From Candidatus Gastranaerophilales bacterium (GTDB taxonomy: Bacteria > Cyanobacteriota > Vampirovibrionia > Gastranaerophilales > Gastranaerophilaceae): a stretch of DNA of 64,000 nt. The stretch covers positions 62,001 to 126,000 of the forward strand of contig CALVEL010000006.1 of NCBI GenBank assembly GCA_944326565.1, given 5' to 3'. The notes under the pieces were generated by a model, which worked only from the letters and a program-made list of their open reading frames with translations, had not been told where the DNA came from and ran no database searches. Below are positions 26,383 to 38,212 of the stretch, one piece after another. Made by a program: the position numbers and the translations under genes. Position 1 is the stretch's first letter; every line of letters begins with the position of its first letter.

Positions 26383-27464
26383 TAATTTACCTCTGCAAGT
26401 TTTTCTAACTTTAATTTTTGGTCATATTCCATCAACAGCTTTATTAATTCATCAAGTTCACCGTCTATAACTGTCCAGACATTCAAATTATGATTTAGTC
26501 TATGGTCAGTTAAGCGTCCTTGAGGGAAATTGTATGTTCTGATTCGTTCACTTCGGTCTCCTGTGCCTACTTGAGAACGCCGTAAATCAGTAATTTCCTT
26601 CATTTGCTTCTGGACTTCCATATCATAGAGCTTTGCTTTTAAAATTTGCAATGCTCGTTCTTTGTTTTGCAATTGAGAACGTTCTTCAGTACAAAAAATC
26701 ATTATGCCTGTAGGTTTATGGAATACTCTTGCTGCAGTTTCTACTTTATTTACATTTTGACCACCAGCACCACCTGAGCGAGCTGTTGTGATTTCGATAT
26801 CATTCATATTCAATTCTACTTCAACATCATCAACTTCAGGCATTACCGCAACTGTTGCTGTTGAAGTGTGAACTCTGCCTTGGGATTCTGTCGCTGGAAC
26901 CCTTTGTACTCTGTGGACTCCTGATTCATATTTTAATTGAGAATATACAGCGTCACCTTTTATTGAAATAATAATTTCTGATACTCCGCCTGCTTCACAT
27001 TCTGTCTTTGACAAGACTTGAGTCTGCCAGCCTTTTTTATCAGCATATCGCATATACATTCTTGCTAAATCCCCTGCAAAAATGTTTGCTTCATCACCGC
27101 CAGCTCCACCTCTGATTTCGAGCATAATATCTTTATCATCCATAGGATCTCGAGGAAGAAGAAGTATTTTCATTCTTTCTTCATATTCTGGCAATTTAGC
27201 TTCGTTTTCTTCCACTTCGGCCTTCAAAAACGATTTCATCTCTTCATCGTGCTCTGATTTTATCAATTCTTTTGCTTCGGCTATAGCATCCACTGCCTTT
27301 TTCCAATCATAATAAAGTTCCACAGTCTCTTCCATTGACTTTCTTTGCTTTGAAAGATCCCTGAATTTATTGTAGTCTTGTATTACTGCAGGATCAGAGA
27401 GTATAACTCCTAATTCGTTATACTTCTTTTCTATTTGTAAAATTTTGTCTAACATATCTTTCAT
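26382..27464 (-). CDS. prfA: Peptide chain release factor 1
   Basis: A 360-aa class I release factor. [13 protein letters not shown] carries the GGQ peptidyl-hydrolase motif, and [20 protein letters not shown] carries the PxT-type codon-recognition motif (PAT) of RF1, so it reads UAA and UAG. The start is assumed at the first ATG because the second lies 3 codons on and neither has a strong ribosome site. Confidence 0.96.
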   Translation of the reverse strand: MKDMLDKILQIEKKYNELGVILSDPAVIQDYNKFRDLSKQRKSMEETVELYYDWKKAVDAIAEAKELIKSEHDEEMKSFLKAEVEENEAKLPEYEERMKILLLPRDPMDDKDIMLEIRGGAGGDEANIFAGDLARMYMRYADKKGWQTQVLSKTECEAGGVSEIIISIKGDAVYSQLKYESGVHRVQRVPATESQGRVHTSTATVAVMPEVDDVEVELNMNDIEITTARSGGAGGQNVNKVETAARVFHKPTGIMIFCTEERSQLQNKERALQILKAKLYDMEVQKQMKEITDLRRSQVGTGDRSERIRTYNFPQGRLTDHRLNHNLNVWTVIDGELDELIKLLMEYDQKLKLEKLAEVN

Positions 27465-27606
27465 AGCTCTAGTATAACAAGAACATTTTTTTTTTCAAAT
27501 TTATATACACTGAATACTAGTTCAGCATATTTATTTTTTAATTTAACTAAATTAGTGAATTAAAAAAACAACGAAAAATTATTTTAATTATCTATTATTT
27601 AATATT

Positions 27607-28437
27607 TTATGGTAGACATTCCCAATAAGTTTTTGCTGAATCATCTGGACATCTATTTTGCAGTGCAAAAATAGTACAACCATAGCCATTTTTTGCATCC
27701 GTAGAATTTTTCGAACAATATAGATTTTGATTACTGAAATTCCAATAAGAATGTACTTTATTAACTCCTAGTGGAAAAATTTGTCGTTTATTTGTATCGA
27801 CTCCAAAATAAAAAATGTCATGACCCAATATATTAGGTTTTTTGTAAGGTCCGTTAATATCTATTACAATCCAATTTGCATAACAATTGTACATTCCACC
27901 TACTGCCATACCATCATTTGTCATCAATTGTGGTAACTGTGGGCACCCAACATCTGCTTGATTTTTTTTATTGTACGTTTTTACCCCGCCAAGCTGAGAA
28001 TATAAATTAGTACTGCCATATACACTATCTTTATTAAAATTCTTTACAATATTATATTTCCCCCATAATTTAGAATAGAATTCCGTATTTCTATCACCAG
28101 CCACACTGCCGGAAATATTAGATATTGAATCTGTTTCAGTATACACAACTGCCTGCATCAAAGCTGAATAAGCTTTTTTTAAAGAAGTTTCCAAAACTTT
28201 ATTCTGATACTTAGATATAATAGATGGCAATGTCATCGCTACAACTATTCCGATTATGCCTAAGGTTATCAATACCTCTGCCATTGTAAATGCTTTTTTC
28301 ATACTGACCTCTCCATTGACTAATATAATATTCATTTTACTATTAAAATGGTCAGTACGCAATCGGTTTATTTTTTTACCACACAGGAGCTTATTTTCGG
28401 GTGCCCCCCCCCCTAGAATTTCAATCATAGCCTGCAT
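27607..28437 (-). CDS. Prepilin-like protein behind a poly-G leader (in frame)
   Basis: A 276-aa frame from the leader ATG: MQAMIEILGGGAPENKLL, a basic stretch, then MKKAFTMAEVLITLGIIGIV, the class III prepilin N-terminus, and a C-terminal domain with DINGPYKKP, DIFYFG and several cysteines. The leader ATG has AAGGAG 6 nt upstream and the G10 tract keeps it in frame, so this copy is ON. A second ribosome site (GAGG, 5 nt before the MKKAF ATG) could make a pilin with a normal short leader independently. Which start gives the functional prepilin is not settled by sequence. Confidence 0.8.
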   Translation of the reverse strand: MQAMIEILGGGAPENKLLCGKKINRLRTDHFNSKMNIILVNGEVSMKKAFTMAEVLITLGIIGIVVAMTLPSIISKYQNKVLETSLKKAYSALMQAVVYTETDSISNISGSVAGDRNTEFYSKLWGKYNIVKNFNKDSVYGSTNLYSQLGGVKTYNKKNQADVGCPQLPQLMTNDGMAVGGMYNCYANWIVIDINGPYKKPNILGHDIFYFGVDTNKRQIFPLGVNKVHSYWNFSNQNLYCSKNSTDAKNGYGCTIFALQNRCPDDSAKTYWECLP

Positions 28438-28452
28438 TTCCAGCTCCTTTCA
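28384..28452 (-). repeat. Poly-G pilin leader, copy 2 (10 G)
   Basis: Same layout as the copy near 19.47 kb: AAGGAG, ATG (28437), G10 tract (28404-28413), CACCCG, AGCTCCT, with the 7-bp AGGAGCT/AGCTCCT dyad. Here the tract follows CTA and the ATG frame is open into the pilin. Homology with the 60.9-kb copy extends further downstream through the ACCGATTGC region to the internal pilin start. Confidence 0.87.
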
Positions 28453-28588
28453 CTTTTAATATACAACATTATATCAACAAGTTTTCATTTATACACTCAT
28501 ATATTTATACGAAATCACAAATTATAATTTGACTGTTAGGAAGTTTTTAAATAAAATTGTCGTGTTTATACATAACAGGAGAAATAGT

Positions 28589-29668
28589 ATGATAGAATAT
28601 TTCTTAGGCTCATACATAGTAACTATTTTAGGACTTCTCGGTGCATATTTTTGGGGTAACCATGTGTCACCTGGTACTGGCTGGACATGTGTTTTTATTG
28701 CTATAGTTTTAAGTATTTTAGAAGTCAGTTTATCTTTTGACAATGCTGTTGTTAATGCCATGAAGCTCGAAAAAATGTCACATAAGTGGCGTCATAGATT
28801 TTTGACCTGGGGTATATTAATTGCTGTATTTGGTATGAGATTTTTATTCCCGATTCTAGTAGTATCTATCTTTGCAAAAATAGGTATGTATGACGTTGCT
28901 AAAATTGCAATGACTGATTCTGAGCAATACGCACATTATCTGCATGAAACTCATGCTCCTATCGTCACTTTTGGCGGAACTTTCTTAATGATGCTATTCC
29001 TCAATTACTTTTTTAACCACGAAAAAGAGGTCCATTGGTTAAAAAAAATAGAAGCTGCCCTTGCACATCTTGACCATTTTAAAGGAATTGAAATAGTTAT
29101 TACTTTAATTGCTTTAATGATTACACAACATTTTATACATGGTTCTCAAAATCACTATTCACTTTTAGCAGGGATTGCTGGCGTTGTAATTTACTTAATA
29201 ATTGACGGTGTTACTCATTATCTTGAAAAACATGAAGAAATGAGATTGGCTAAGTGTGCTGCTGATAATGTTAAATGTGGAGGCTTGATTGCATTTATTT
29301 ATCTTGAACTTATTGATGCATCATTTTCACTTGACGGGGTTTTAGGAGCTTTTGCATTAAGTAAAGATATTATCATAATATCAATCGGTCTTGCAATCGG
29401 TGCTATGTTTGTCAGATCTTTAACCATTATGCTCGTAGAAAAGAAAACCCTTGCTAAATTTATCTACCTTGAATCAGGTGCTCATTGGGCTATTGGAGCT
29501 TTATCAATTTTGATGCTTATTTCTGCTATTAGAGAAGTACCCGAAGTTGTGACTGGATTAATCGGTCTATTATTTATTGTTTCTGCTTTTGTATCATCAA
29601 TTTTACACAACAAAAAATTAGAACGATGCATTGCTGAAGAAAACAACGATAATATTAGTCAAGCTTAA
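28589..29668 (+). CDS. DUF475 (TerC-superfamily) membrane protein
   Basis: A 359-aa integral membrane protein with eight or more hydrophobic helices. The acidic membrane motifs LEVSLSFDNAVVNAMKLE (near residue 48) and YLELIDASFSLDGVLGAFAL (near residue 240) are the two metal-binding-type repeats of the TerC/DUF475 group, linked to metal ion (Mn or tellurite-related) homeostasis. I start at the ATG preceded by AGGAG at 7 nt; a longer frame adds 20 residues without support. Confidence 0.85.
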   Translation: MIEYFLGSYIVTILGLLGAYFWGNHVSPGTGWTCVFIAIVLSILEVSLSFDNAVVNAMKLEKMSHKWRHRFLTWGILIAVFGMRFLFPILVVSIFAKIGMYDVAKIAMTDSEQYAHYLHETHAPIVTFGGTFLMMLFLNYFFNHEKEVHWLKKIEAALAHLDHFKGIEIVITLIALMITQHFIHGSQNHYSLLAGIAGVVIYLIIDGVTHYLEKHEEMRLAKCAADNVKCGGLIAFIYLELIDASFSLDGVLGAFALSKDIIIISIGLAIGAMFVRSLTIMLVEKKTLAKFIYLESGAHWAIGALSILMLISAIREVPEVVTGLIGLLFIVSAFVSSILHNKKLERCIAEENNDNISQA

Positions 29669-29682
29669 ATATACTTAAAATA

Positions 29683-29716
29683 AAAAATGCGCCGATATAA
29701 TCGGCGCATTTTTTGT
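29683..29716. terminator. Bidirectional terminator
   Basis: AAAAAATGCGCCGAT and its complement form a strong GC-rich stem with A and T runs between convergent genes. Confidence 0.93.
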
Positions 29717-29726
29717 ATTTATCTTA

Positions 29727-30998
<1,272 letters not shown>

Positions 30999-31148
30999 CT
31001 ATTATTCTCCAATTTTTCGACTATAATATACATTATAGAATACTAAAAATACATAAGAAAGAATTGTAAAATTTTCTTAATAATAAAGTATATTTTGACA
31101 AAAAATTATCTTCAGGATAATTATATTTCATAGAAATAAGGAGTATTT

Positions 31149-34100
31149 GTGAAAGTCTATTTTGATCCATTTAAACAGTCAGAGAAACGTCAAAACATCA
31201 ATTTTGAAGGCTATAGACCTGTAAAAGATGACAAAGGTAATCGAATATATGAATTTAATTATCCATATGATTCGAGTAAATATGATTGTTATCTTGAAGT
31301 TTGCTCTGTGGAAACAGATGACTATAATAACTACTATATTGTAGAAGGTTTACAAAATAATTTAAGTGATGACGGTTATTTAAAACTTGATCCTAACAAT
31401 AATAGAATCAACTTAGCAGAAACTTTCAATCTAAGTGAAGACGAACCTTTTGCTTATCACTATGCTCTTGTCCCAAAAGGCGCTGATCGGACAAAACCGG
31501 GAGTAACACCTCTTTACAAAATTGATGCAGGTGATTTTATTGATTCAATACATGGAAAAGGGGATCATGAAATCTATAATATAGTTACAAGCGGAAAGCC
31601 CAATGGTTATAACAGCGGGTCTATGAAACTCCTTATGCCTGATTTTTATAATCCGATGTGGACTTATGATGATAAAGGAAATATTATAAAAAATAAAAAA
31701 TATAATGAACTTTTGCATGTTGTAAAAACTTTCTCCAACAAAATTGGCGGAAATATTGCCGGAATAGAAAAAGATGTAAGAGATGGTAAATTTGACGGAT
31801 ATGCTAAGATTATATCTACTCCGCTTTTTACCGATGATAGCTTATCATCACATGCATATTGGAACAAAAACTGTATGCAAATGGCTCAAAGCCTAGGTAA
31901 TATAAATAATTACGCATCATTACAACGTGAGATGTTTAAAAAAGGTATTAACTTTGTTTCTGACGGAGCCTATGTAAACGAAGGACTTGAAGGGGTACAT
32001 TTTAAACATGTTCTCAAATGGGGTGAAAAATCTCCATTCTTCAACTGGTTTAAAGCTCAAAACCTTAAAAATTCACCTCTTGCATTAGGTGTATTCAGCA
32101 AAAATACTGATTTTATAAGTCATAAATTAGTAAACTCTCCTTATTCTTATAAACAGAATTTAAAAACTGGAAAAATAGAAATAAGCAGAAATAAATTATA
32201 TAACTCTAAAGAACCGACTTATCTTCAAATATTTGATAACAGACTTGTCAGCGATAAATACAAAAATGATTCACAACATTTGATTAAAGCATATGATATT
32301 CTAAATACTGACAATGTCTTAGATATAAATACCCATGATGATACTATAATTCCTTATTCTTTTGAAATAGACCCTGAAACTTACAATAAAAATATTGAAA
32401 AGTTAAATGAATTTAATAAAAGCAGATCAAATCACAATTTATACGAAACCATAGAATATGCTGCTAATATAGTATTTCCTGCAAATAATCAACCTAAAAA
32501 GCTTAGGGAAATAAAACAAAAATTGACTGATGCAACAGACCAAATTGAAAAAAATAATTCTGAACTACGATATGCAGATAAAGTTAACCTTATAATGCAA
32601 ACAGCTAAGAAGGATTATAATCTTAATATAAGTACAGAAGAAGAAAATAAATTAAGAAATACTATTCTTAAATTAAAAAACACAGTGCCTCTTGATAGTT
32701 ACTTAGGCACACGTTTTGTATCTAAATTTGAAAACTTTATATTGGAAGAAAAAATTGAAGGTAACTTTAATACTTGGGATGCGAATACGGATATTGCAAA
32801 ATTAAACTACCTATATTCAAATGCCGATACAGAAAATATAAAACTCAGCTACAAGACCGAAGATCAAAAAAATGCACAAAAAGCACTTGAGCAAGCTTCA
32901 TATGAAGTGCAGGATTATGCAATTACATCAGCAAGTTACTGGACAGGAAAAACAAGTGATATTTTAAATCTTTATGTAGCTCAACAATTAAAGTTTAATC
33001 CTCTGGACAATGAAAACCCTAAAAATATCTATAATAAAATTCTGAAAAATATCGAAGAGGGTAATTTACCTAAAAAACTCAAATCAGAACTTAACACTGA
33101 TATCATAAAGAATGTATTAACAGGCGCTTATGATTTAAAGGGTGCTCAAAGTGATATTGAATACAAAAAATACTTACTTGCAAACTTAATGGATTTTCCT
33201 CTCGATTCAATTGAATTTGGAGATAATCTCACAGCGGTACTGGCAAGTCCGTATATCACAAAACGAGCAACAAGTGAAGAAACTCTTGGCAAAACCAGAT
33301 ATGATATGTATTTACAAGGTAATCCACACCTTATTAGTGAATATACCACTACTTATAAAACAATGGATAATATTTACAATAAAGAAATCTATAATTTTGC
33401 ATATGAGATTATTGATAATTTAAATGATATAATGCCCCAAGATTCTAAGATTTTCGATGGTTACAACACCACAATTTATGGAAGATACGTAATTCCGTAT
33501 TTGGCAAATATCATAGTAAAACATGCTTTTATTAAAGCTCTTGCTCCGAAAACAAGTTATACATCAAATGAAAATACCGGAGAAATTATATATGATTATA
33601 ATGCTTTAAAAAATACTAATTTAGAATCTTTAGGGTTTGTTCCATCTAGTCCTCAGGATGAAGCAAAAGAAGTATTACACAAACTTCAATCAGGAATTAA
33701 AAAAATAAGTAATCAAGATAAAAAAGAATTAGTAAATATCTTATTTAATACTTTAAAAGGAACAAATGTAAACAGTTTCAAATTTGCAGAAATGATTACT
33801 GACAGACTAAATGCCGGACTGGATTGGAGAATTGACGCAACTAAAGATATCGGAGATATTGATTCGGTAAAAGGCGGTTATGAAAAAATTGAAAATGTAT
33901 GGACAGGTGTTACCGAATTTTGGAAAAATTTCACTAATGCCGTACATGAAAAGAATCCAAACGCATACATTGTAGCTGAAATTACAGATGAAGGCGATAT
34001 GTATGCAAGAGGTCATGGAGATAGAAGTCATAAATATAACTCCCCGCAAGAAATGATAAAAAAATTCTTGCGCGAAACTAATATGACATCTACTCCTAAT

Positions 34101-35597
34101 TACTCACAATTCTATTCTTCTATACTTAATTTATTTGGTAAACATTTTGAAAAATACGAAAAACATGGCACAGATTATAATAATCCTGACGTTAGCCAAA
34201 GATTTATCAAAAAATGTTGGGAAATTTTTGAATATATGCCATATATGGGAATTTTAAATTCTTATAATTTTATAGGCAACCATGACAAACCGCGTGTTTT
34301 ACAGGGATTAGTTATAGATACGGACTGGTATCAAACGAACCTCAATGACACCAATAATAAAGAATTTCGGAAAAGAGCCTATAGAATACTACATGATAAA
34401 TATTTAGGTCCAATAGCCGATCCTGAAAAATTTAGAAATCCTGATGATTTAAGAAAACAGGAAGAAAGTATTATTGACTCTGAAAAACTTTCCACTGCAA
34501 GTGTCAAAGCACTCGCTATGGCTGAAGCACTACAAAATGCTTTTGATAAATCGATTACAGAAAAATATCCTCACAGCAAAAACAGCGCACTAAATGAAAA
34601 AGTATTCAGTGCCATTTTCAAATCTATATCAGATCTAGCAAATGGTAAATATAAAGGTGAAATAATACAAGCTGACAGTTTTGGTGTAAAACCTGTAGAT
34701 GTTGCTGTAGATATCATAATTGACCAAGCCCAGAACCAACATGGATTGAATTTATCTCAATCAGAAATTGATTCATTAAAAGCAACTACTTTAAAATATG
34801 CTTTAGGACCTGCTTTGAAAAAATTACAAGCAATGATGGAAACCCTTTCTATATTACCTGGGCTCCCTACTTTGTATGCAGGTGACGATTTAGGTGCTAC
34901 AGGTTATGAATCAGAATCTAAAAATATATATCTGCAAAACAGATCTTTTGTTCATAACGAATGGCTTGATAAAAATAATAAAAATTATGAATTTATACAA
35001 AAACATTATGAAAATATGAATAACATAATGAAAATGAGAGGCAGACCGGAATTGCATGCACTAAATGACGGCGCTCCGTTTATTTTGGATGTTCAAGACG
35101 GCAGACTAAACAATAATGAACATGTTGATGTTACTGCTATTCTAAGACAGGGAACTGACAATTCTATAGTTATATCATTATTAAATCCTACAGGAATCAA
35201 TCATAATTTCAATGGAGAATATAATCCTCAACAAATAAATCTTGAAAGAATTGATATTCCTAACAATGATTATAAGTCACCAAGATCTCTTACTAAAGGA
35301 ATAACCCCTGGCACTATTCTATACAATGCTAAAGATGAAAATGATAGATACATTGTAAAAGAATATAATAATGCAATATTTATTAAAAAATTAGTAAGAT
35401 TAAATAACGGCTCAGAAAAAGAAGAAAATATAAAATTTGACGGTACGACAATGACTTTATATTCAAAGCCCGTACAAAATAAAACAAGAAGACTATATAA
35501 TAATAAATATTATTTTGGACCTACACGAAACACAAATAAGGGAATTAATCCGAAAGATCTAGGCAATAGACTATCTGTTATTTCGGTAGCTGAATAA
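31149..35597 (+). CDS. Very large divergent GH13 (alpha-amylase superfamily) protein
   Basis: A 1482-aa protein starting at GTG, with AAGGAG 5 nt upstream. GH13 regions are recognisable: region I GINFVSDGAYVNEG (Asp272), region II DWRIDATKD (nucleophile candidate Asp896), region III VAEITDEG (acid/base Glu944), region IV NFIGNHDKPR (Asp1046), then LPGLPTLYAGDDLGATG near residue 1237. Regions I and II are more than 600 residues apart, far more than usual, so a large helical insertion splits the barrel. No signal peptide; INFEGYR lies at residues 17-23. It probably acts on glucans, perhaps as a transferase or debranching-type enzyme. Its stop abuts the convergent next gene. Confidence 0.75.
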   Translation: MKVYFDPFKQSEKRQNINFEGYRPVKDDKGNRIYEFNYPYDSSKYDCYLEVCSVETDDYNNYYIVEGLQNNLSDDGYLKLDPNNNRINLAETFNLSEDEPFAYHYALVPKGADRTKPGVTPLYKIDAGDFIDSIHGKGDHEIYNIVTSGKPNGYNSGSMKLLMPDFYNPMWTYDDKGNIIKNKKYNELLHVVKTFSNKIGGNIAGIEKDVRDGKFDGYAKIISTPLFTDDSLSSHAYWNKNCMQMAQSLGNINNYASLQREMFKKGINFVSDGAYVNEGLEGVHFKHVLKWGEKSPFFNWFKAQNLKNSPLALGVFSKNTDFISHKLVNSPYSYKQNLKTGKIEISRNKLYNSKEPTYLQIFDNRLVSDKYKNDSQHLIKAYDILNTDNVLDINTHDDTIIPYSFEIDPETYNKNIEKLNEFNKSRSNHNLYETIEYAANIVFPANNQPKKLREIKQKLTDATDQIEKNNSELRYADKVNLIMQTAKKDYNLNISTEEENKLRNTILKLKNTVPLDSYLGTRFVSKFENFILEEKIEGNFNTWDANTDIAKLNYLYSNADTENIKLSYKTEDQKNAQKALEQASYEVQDYAITSASYWTGKTSDILNLYVAQQLKFNPLDNENPKNIYNKILKNIEEGNLPKKLKSELNTDIIKNVLTGAYDLKGAQSDIEYKKYLLANLMDFPLDSIEFGDNLTAVLASPYITKRATSEETLGKTRYDMYLQGNPHLISEYTTTYKTMDNIYNKEIYNFAYEIIDNLNDIMPQDSKIFDGYNTTIYGRYVIPYLANIIVKHAFIKALAPKTSYTSNENTGEIIYDYNALKNTNLESLGFVPSSPQDEAKEVLHKLQSGIKKISNQDKKELVNILFNTLKGTNVNSFKFAEMITDRLNAGLDWRIDATKDIGDIDSVKGGYEKIENVWTGVTEFWKNFTNAVHEKNPNAYIVAEITDEGDMYARGHGDRSHKYNSPQEMIKKFLRETNMTSTPNYSQFYSSILNLFGKHFEKYEKHGTDYNNPDVSQRFIKKCWEIFEYMPYMGILNSYNFIGNHDKPRVLQGLVIDTDWYQTNLNDTNNKEFRKRAYRILHDKYLGPIADPEKFRNPDDLRKQEESIIDSEKLSTASVKALAMAEALQNAFDKSITEKYPHSKNSALNEKVFSAIFKSISDLANGKYKGEIIQADSFGVKPVDVAVDIIIDQAQNQHGLNLSQSEIDSLKATTLKYALGPALKKLQAMMETLSILPGLPTLYAGDDLGATGYESESKNIYLQNRSFVHNEWLDKNNKNYEFIQKHYENMNNIMKMRGRPELHALNDGAPFILDVQDGRLNNNEHVDVTAILRQGTDNSIVISLLNPTGINHNFNGEYNPQQINLERIDIPNNDYKSPRSLTKGITPGTILYNAKDENDRYIVKEYNNAIFIKKLVRLNNGSEKEENIKFDGTTMTLYSKPVQNKTRRLYNNKYYFGPTRNTNKGINPKDLGNRLSVISVAE

Positions 35598-36974
35598 TTA
35601 TCCAAAAATTTTTCGAACTAAATTGTTTATATTTTTACTGTATGGCGGAAACATCATTTCAGCAATAGGGTTATTGCCACGTATAATAATACTTTTCAAA
35701 TGTGTAAATGTATCAAAGCTATATTTGCCATGGTATCTTCCGATCCCTGAATATCCCACACCGCCAAAAGGAAGTTTTGGGTTTATCACTTGATTTATCG
35801 TATCATTTACTGCTCCACCGCCAAATGAGAAACTCTTAATTATTTCTTTTGAAAACTCTTTATTTTTTGAAAATACATATAGAGCTAATGGCTTATACTT
35901 TGTTCGTAATATTTTATACAAAGATTTTTTTTCATTCCAAGATAATATAGGAAGTATAGGTCCGAAAAGTTCTTCTCTCATAGCAGGCGATTCTATATCA
36001 TCTTCATCAATTACAGCAGGCTCTATATACAATCCGCACTCATCCGTATGTCCTCCAAATACAACTTTTGATGACTCTTGCTCAAGAATAGTCTTTAATT
36101 TGTAAAAAGCATCCCTATCTATAATTCTTCCATAGTCAGGAGAATATTGGATTGATACGCCATAAAATTTACGTATTGTTTTTATTATTTCATCAATAAG
36201 CTGTTTTTTTATATCACTATGAGCTAGAACATAATCAGGTGCTATACAGGTCTGTCCAGCATTTAAAAATTTTCCCCAAACAATACGTTTAGCTGCAAGA
36301 GATATATCAGCAGTATTATCAATAATTACAGGACTTTTTCCTCCTAATTCTAATGTATAAGGAATGAGTCTTTCTGCTGCGGATTTGGCGATTTCAATTC
36401 CCGTTTTTGGACTTCCTGTAAAGAAAATATAATCAAAATCACCTTTTAAAATTTCGGGACTTGAGATTTCATCAGACAAAATACTTCTTACATAATTCGG
36501 ATTATAAATTTCTGTCAATATATTATGTATAATCTTTGACGTCTGAGGAGCCTTGGGAGAAGTTGAAATCACTGCGCAATTTCCAGCCGCTATTGCTCCA
36601 GCCAGAGGTAATAAAGCTAACTGTAGCGGATAATTAAACGGAACTATTATAAAAACAACCCCATAAGGTTCTTTTATAACCATAGATTTCACCGGTTGCA
36701 AAAATAACGGAGAGTTTACAGACTCAGGCTTTGACCATTTTTTAAGATTTTTTATAAGATAATCAATCTCTTGTATCACAAACCCTATTTCTGTTGTAAA
36801 AACTTCAAAAGTACATTTATGCAAATCTTCATAAAGAGCTTTTTCTAAAGCTTGTTCATTTTTAATTATTGCATTTTTAAGCACTCTAAGCTGTTCTATA
36901 CGAAACTCTATATCTTTAGTTTTATTTGTATAATAAAAATCTTTTATTCCATTTAAAATTTCATTTATGTTCAT
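35598..36974 (-). CDS. Aldehyde dehydrogenase (class 3-like)
   Basis: A 458-aa NAD(P)-dependent aldehyde dehydrogenase family protein. Catalytic Cys243 is in NAGQTCIAPDY and Glu209 in LELGGKSP; the N-terminal PFNYPLQLALLPL and C-terminal FGGAVNDTI and LPFGGVGYSGIGRYHG are typical of class 3 (fatty or aromatic aldehyde) enzymes. The length is normal for class 3. The end of the protein is moderately hydrophobic. No SD is obvious. It lies 47 nt downstream of ychF. Confidence 0.92.
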   Translation of the reverse strand: MNINEILNGIKDFYYTNKTKDIEFRIEQLRVLKNAIIKNEQALEKALYEDLHKCTFEVFTTEIGFVIQEIDYLIKNLKKWSKPESVNSPLFLQPVKSMVIKEPYGVVFIIVPFNYPLQLALLPLAGAIAAGNCAVISTSPKAPQTSKIIHNILTEIYNPNYVRSILSDEISSPEILKGDFDYIFFTGSPKTGIEIAKSAAERLIPYTLELGGKSPVIIDNTADISLAAKRIVWGKFLNAGQTCIAPDYVLAHSDIKKQLIDEIIKTIRKFYGVSIQYSPDYGRIIDRDAFYKLKTILEQESSKVVFGGHTDECGLYIEPAVIDEDDIESPAMREELFGPILPILSWNEKKSLYKILRTKYKPLALYVFSKNKEFSKEIIKSFSFGGGAVNDTINQVINPKLPFGGVGYSGIGRYHGKYSFDTFTHLKSIIIRGNNPIAEMMFPPYSKNINNLVRKIFG

Positions 36975-37021
36975 ACAAAAATTTAAAAATATTTAGAATG
37001 TTTAGACAACCGCCAAGTATA

Positions 37022-38119
37022 TTAAACTGCAAATCTAAAATGAACAAGATCACCGTCTTGGACAACATAATCTTTACCCTCAAGACGGGTAACACCTTTA
37101 TCTTTGCAAGCAGCATACGACCCGCAAGAGACAAACTCTTCATATGGTGTAATTTCTGCTCTAATAAAACCTTTCTCAAAATCAGTATGAATTACACCAG
37201 CAGCCTGCGGAGCTTTAGCGCCGGCAGGAATTGTCCAAGCATGCACTTCTTTTTCACCTGCAGTAATGAACGTTCTTAAATTTAAAAGCTTGTAAACTGA
37301 TTTAATCATACGATTAATTCCGCTGTCTTCAATACCTAACTCTTTTAAATATTCCTTAGCCTCATCTTCGCCTAACTCTGCCAACTCTTCTTCTATTTTT
37401 GCAGAAATCAAAACAACTTCAGCACTGTGCTTTGACGCGTATTCTTCTACTTGTTTTGTATAAGCGTTTCCGTCTTTTAAATCATACTCTGAGACATTAG
37501 CCGCATAAATTACAGGCTTTGTTGACATAAGATTTAACTGTTTTACAACTGGAATTTCGTCTTCATCAAAATGCTCTTTTATATTAATAAAAGTACCTTC
37601 GGAAAGAAGTTCGGTTAATTTTTTCAAAACTTTATCTTCCAATACAGCTTCTTTATCTCCACCTTTAGCTTGTTTTGAAATTCTTGCCTGACGGCGTTCT
37701 ACTGAGGCTAAATCAGCAAGTGCAAGTTCCGTATTAATTATTTCAATATCATCTAAAGGATTAACACGACCTGCGACATGGATTGTATTTGGATCGTCAA
37801 AGCATCTGACAACCTGAATTATTGCATCAACTTCTCTGATGTTGTGCAAAAACTGGTTTCCCAGCCCTTCACCTTTGCTTGCACCTTTGACAAGCCCTGC
37901 TATATCTACAAACTCTATTGCTGTCGGAATTATTTCATTCGTTTTGCAAAGTTTTGCAAGTATTTCCAACCTTTCATCAGGCACATTAACAACCCCGACA
38001 TTCGGCTCTATTGTACAAAACGGATAATTCGCACTCTGCGCATTTTTTGCACTTGTCAAAGCATTAAATAAAGTTGATTTTCCTACATTCGGTAATCCTA
38101 CAATCCCTGTTCTCAGCAT
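37022..38119 (-). CDS. ychF: YchF/OLA1-family ATPase
   Basis: A 365-aa Obg-family P-loop protein that prefers ATP. GLPNVGKSTLFNAL (Walker A) is at residues 8-21; DIAGLVKGASKGEG is the G3 region; NxxE (NVSEYD) replaces the NKxD of GTPases. The C-terminal TGS-like domain ends with DYVVQDGDLVHFRF. It binds ribosomes and is redox-linked in E. coli. Confidence 0.95.
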   Translation of the reverse strand: MLRTGIVGLPNVGKSTLFNALTSAKNAQSANYPFCTIEPNVGVVNVPDERLEILAKLCKTNEIIPTAIEFVDIAGLVKGASKGEGLGNQFLHNIREVDAIIQVVRCFDDPNTIHVAGRVNPLDDIEIINTELALADLASVERRQARISKQAKGGDKEAVLEDKVLKKLTELLSEGTFINIKEHFDEDEIPVVKQLNLMSTKPVIYAANVSEYDLKDGNAYTKQVEEYASKHSAEVVLISAKIEEELAELGEDEAKEYLKELGIEDSGINRMIKSVYKLLNLRTFITAGEKEVHAWTIPAGAKAPQAAGVIHTDFEKGFIRAEITPYEEFVSCGSYAACKDKGVTRLEGKDYVVQDGDLVHFRFAV

Positions 38120-38212
38120 ATTTATATTCCTTTTTAATCTTTATACTATACAATAATTCTACACTAAAAATAAGGAATTTTATAAAATATTAAAAGCTAT
38201 AATAAATTAGGT

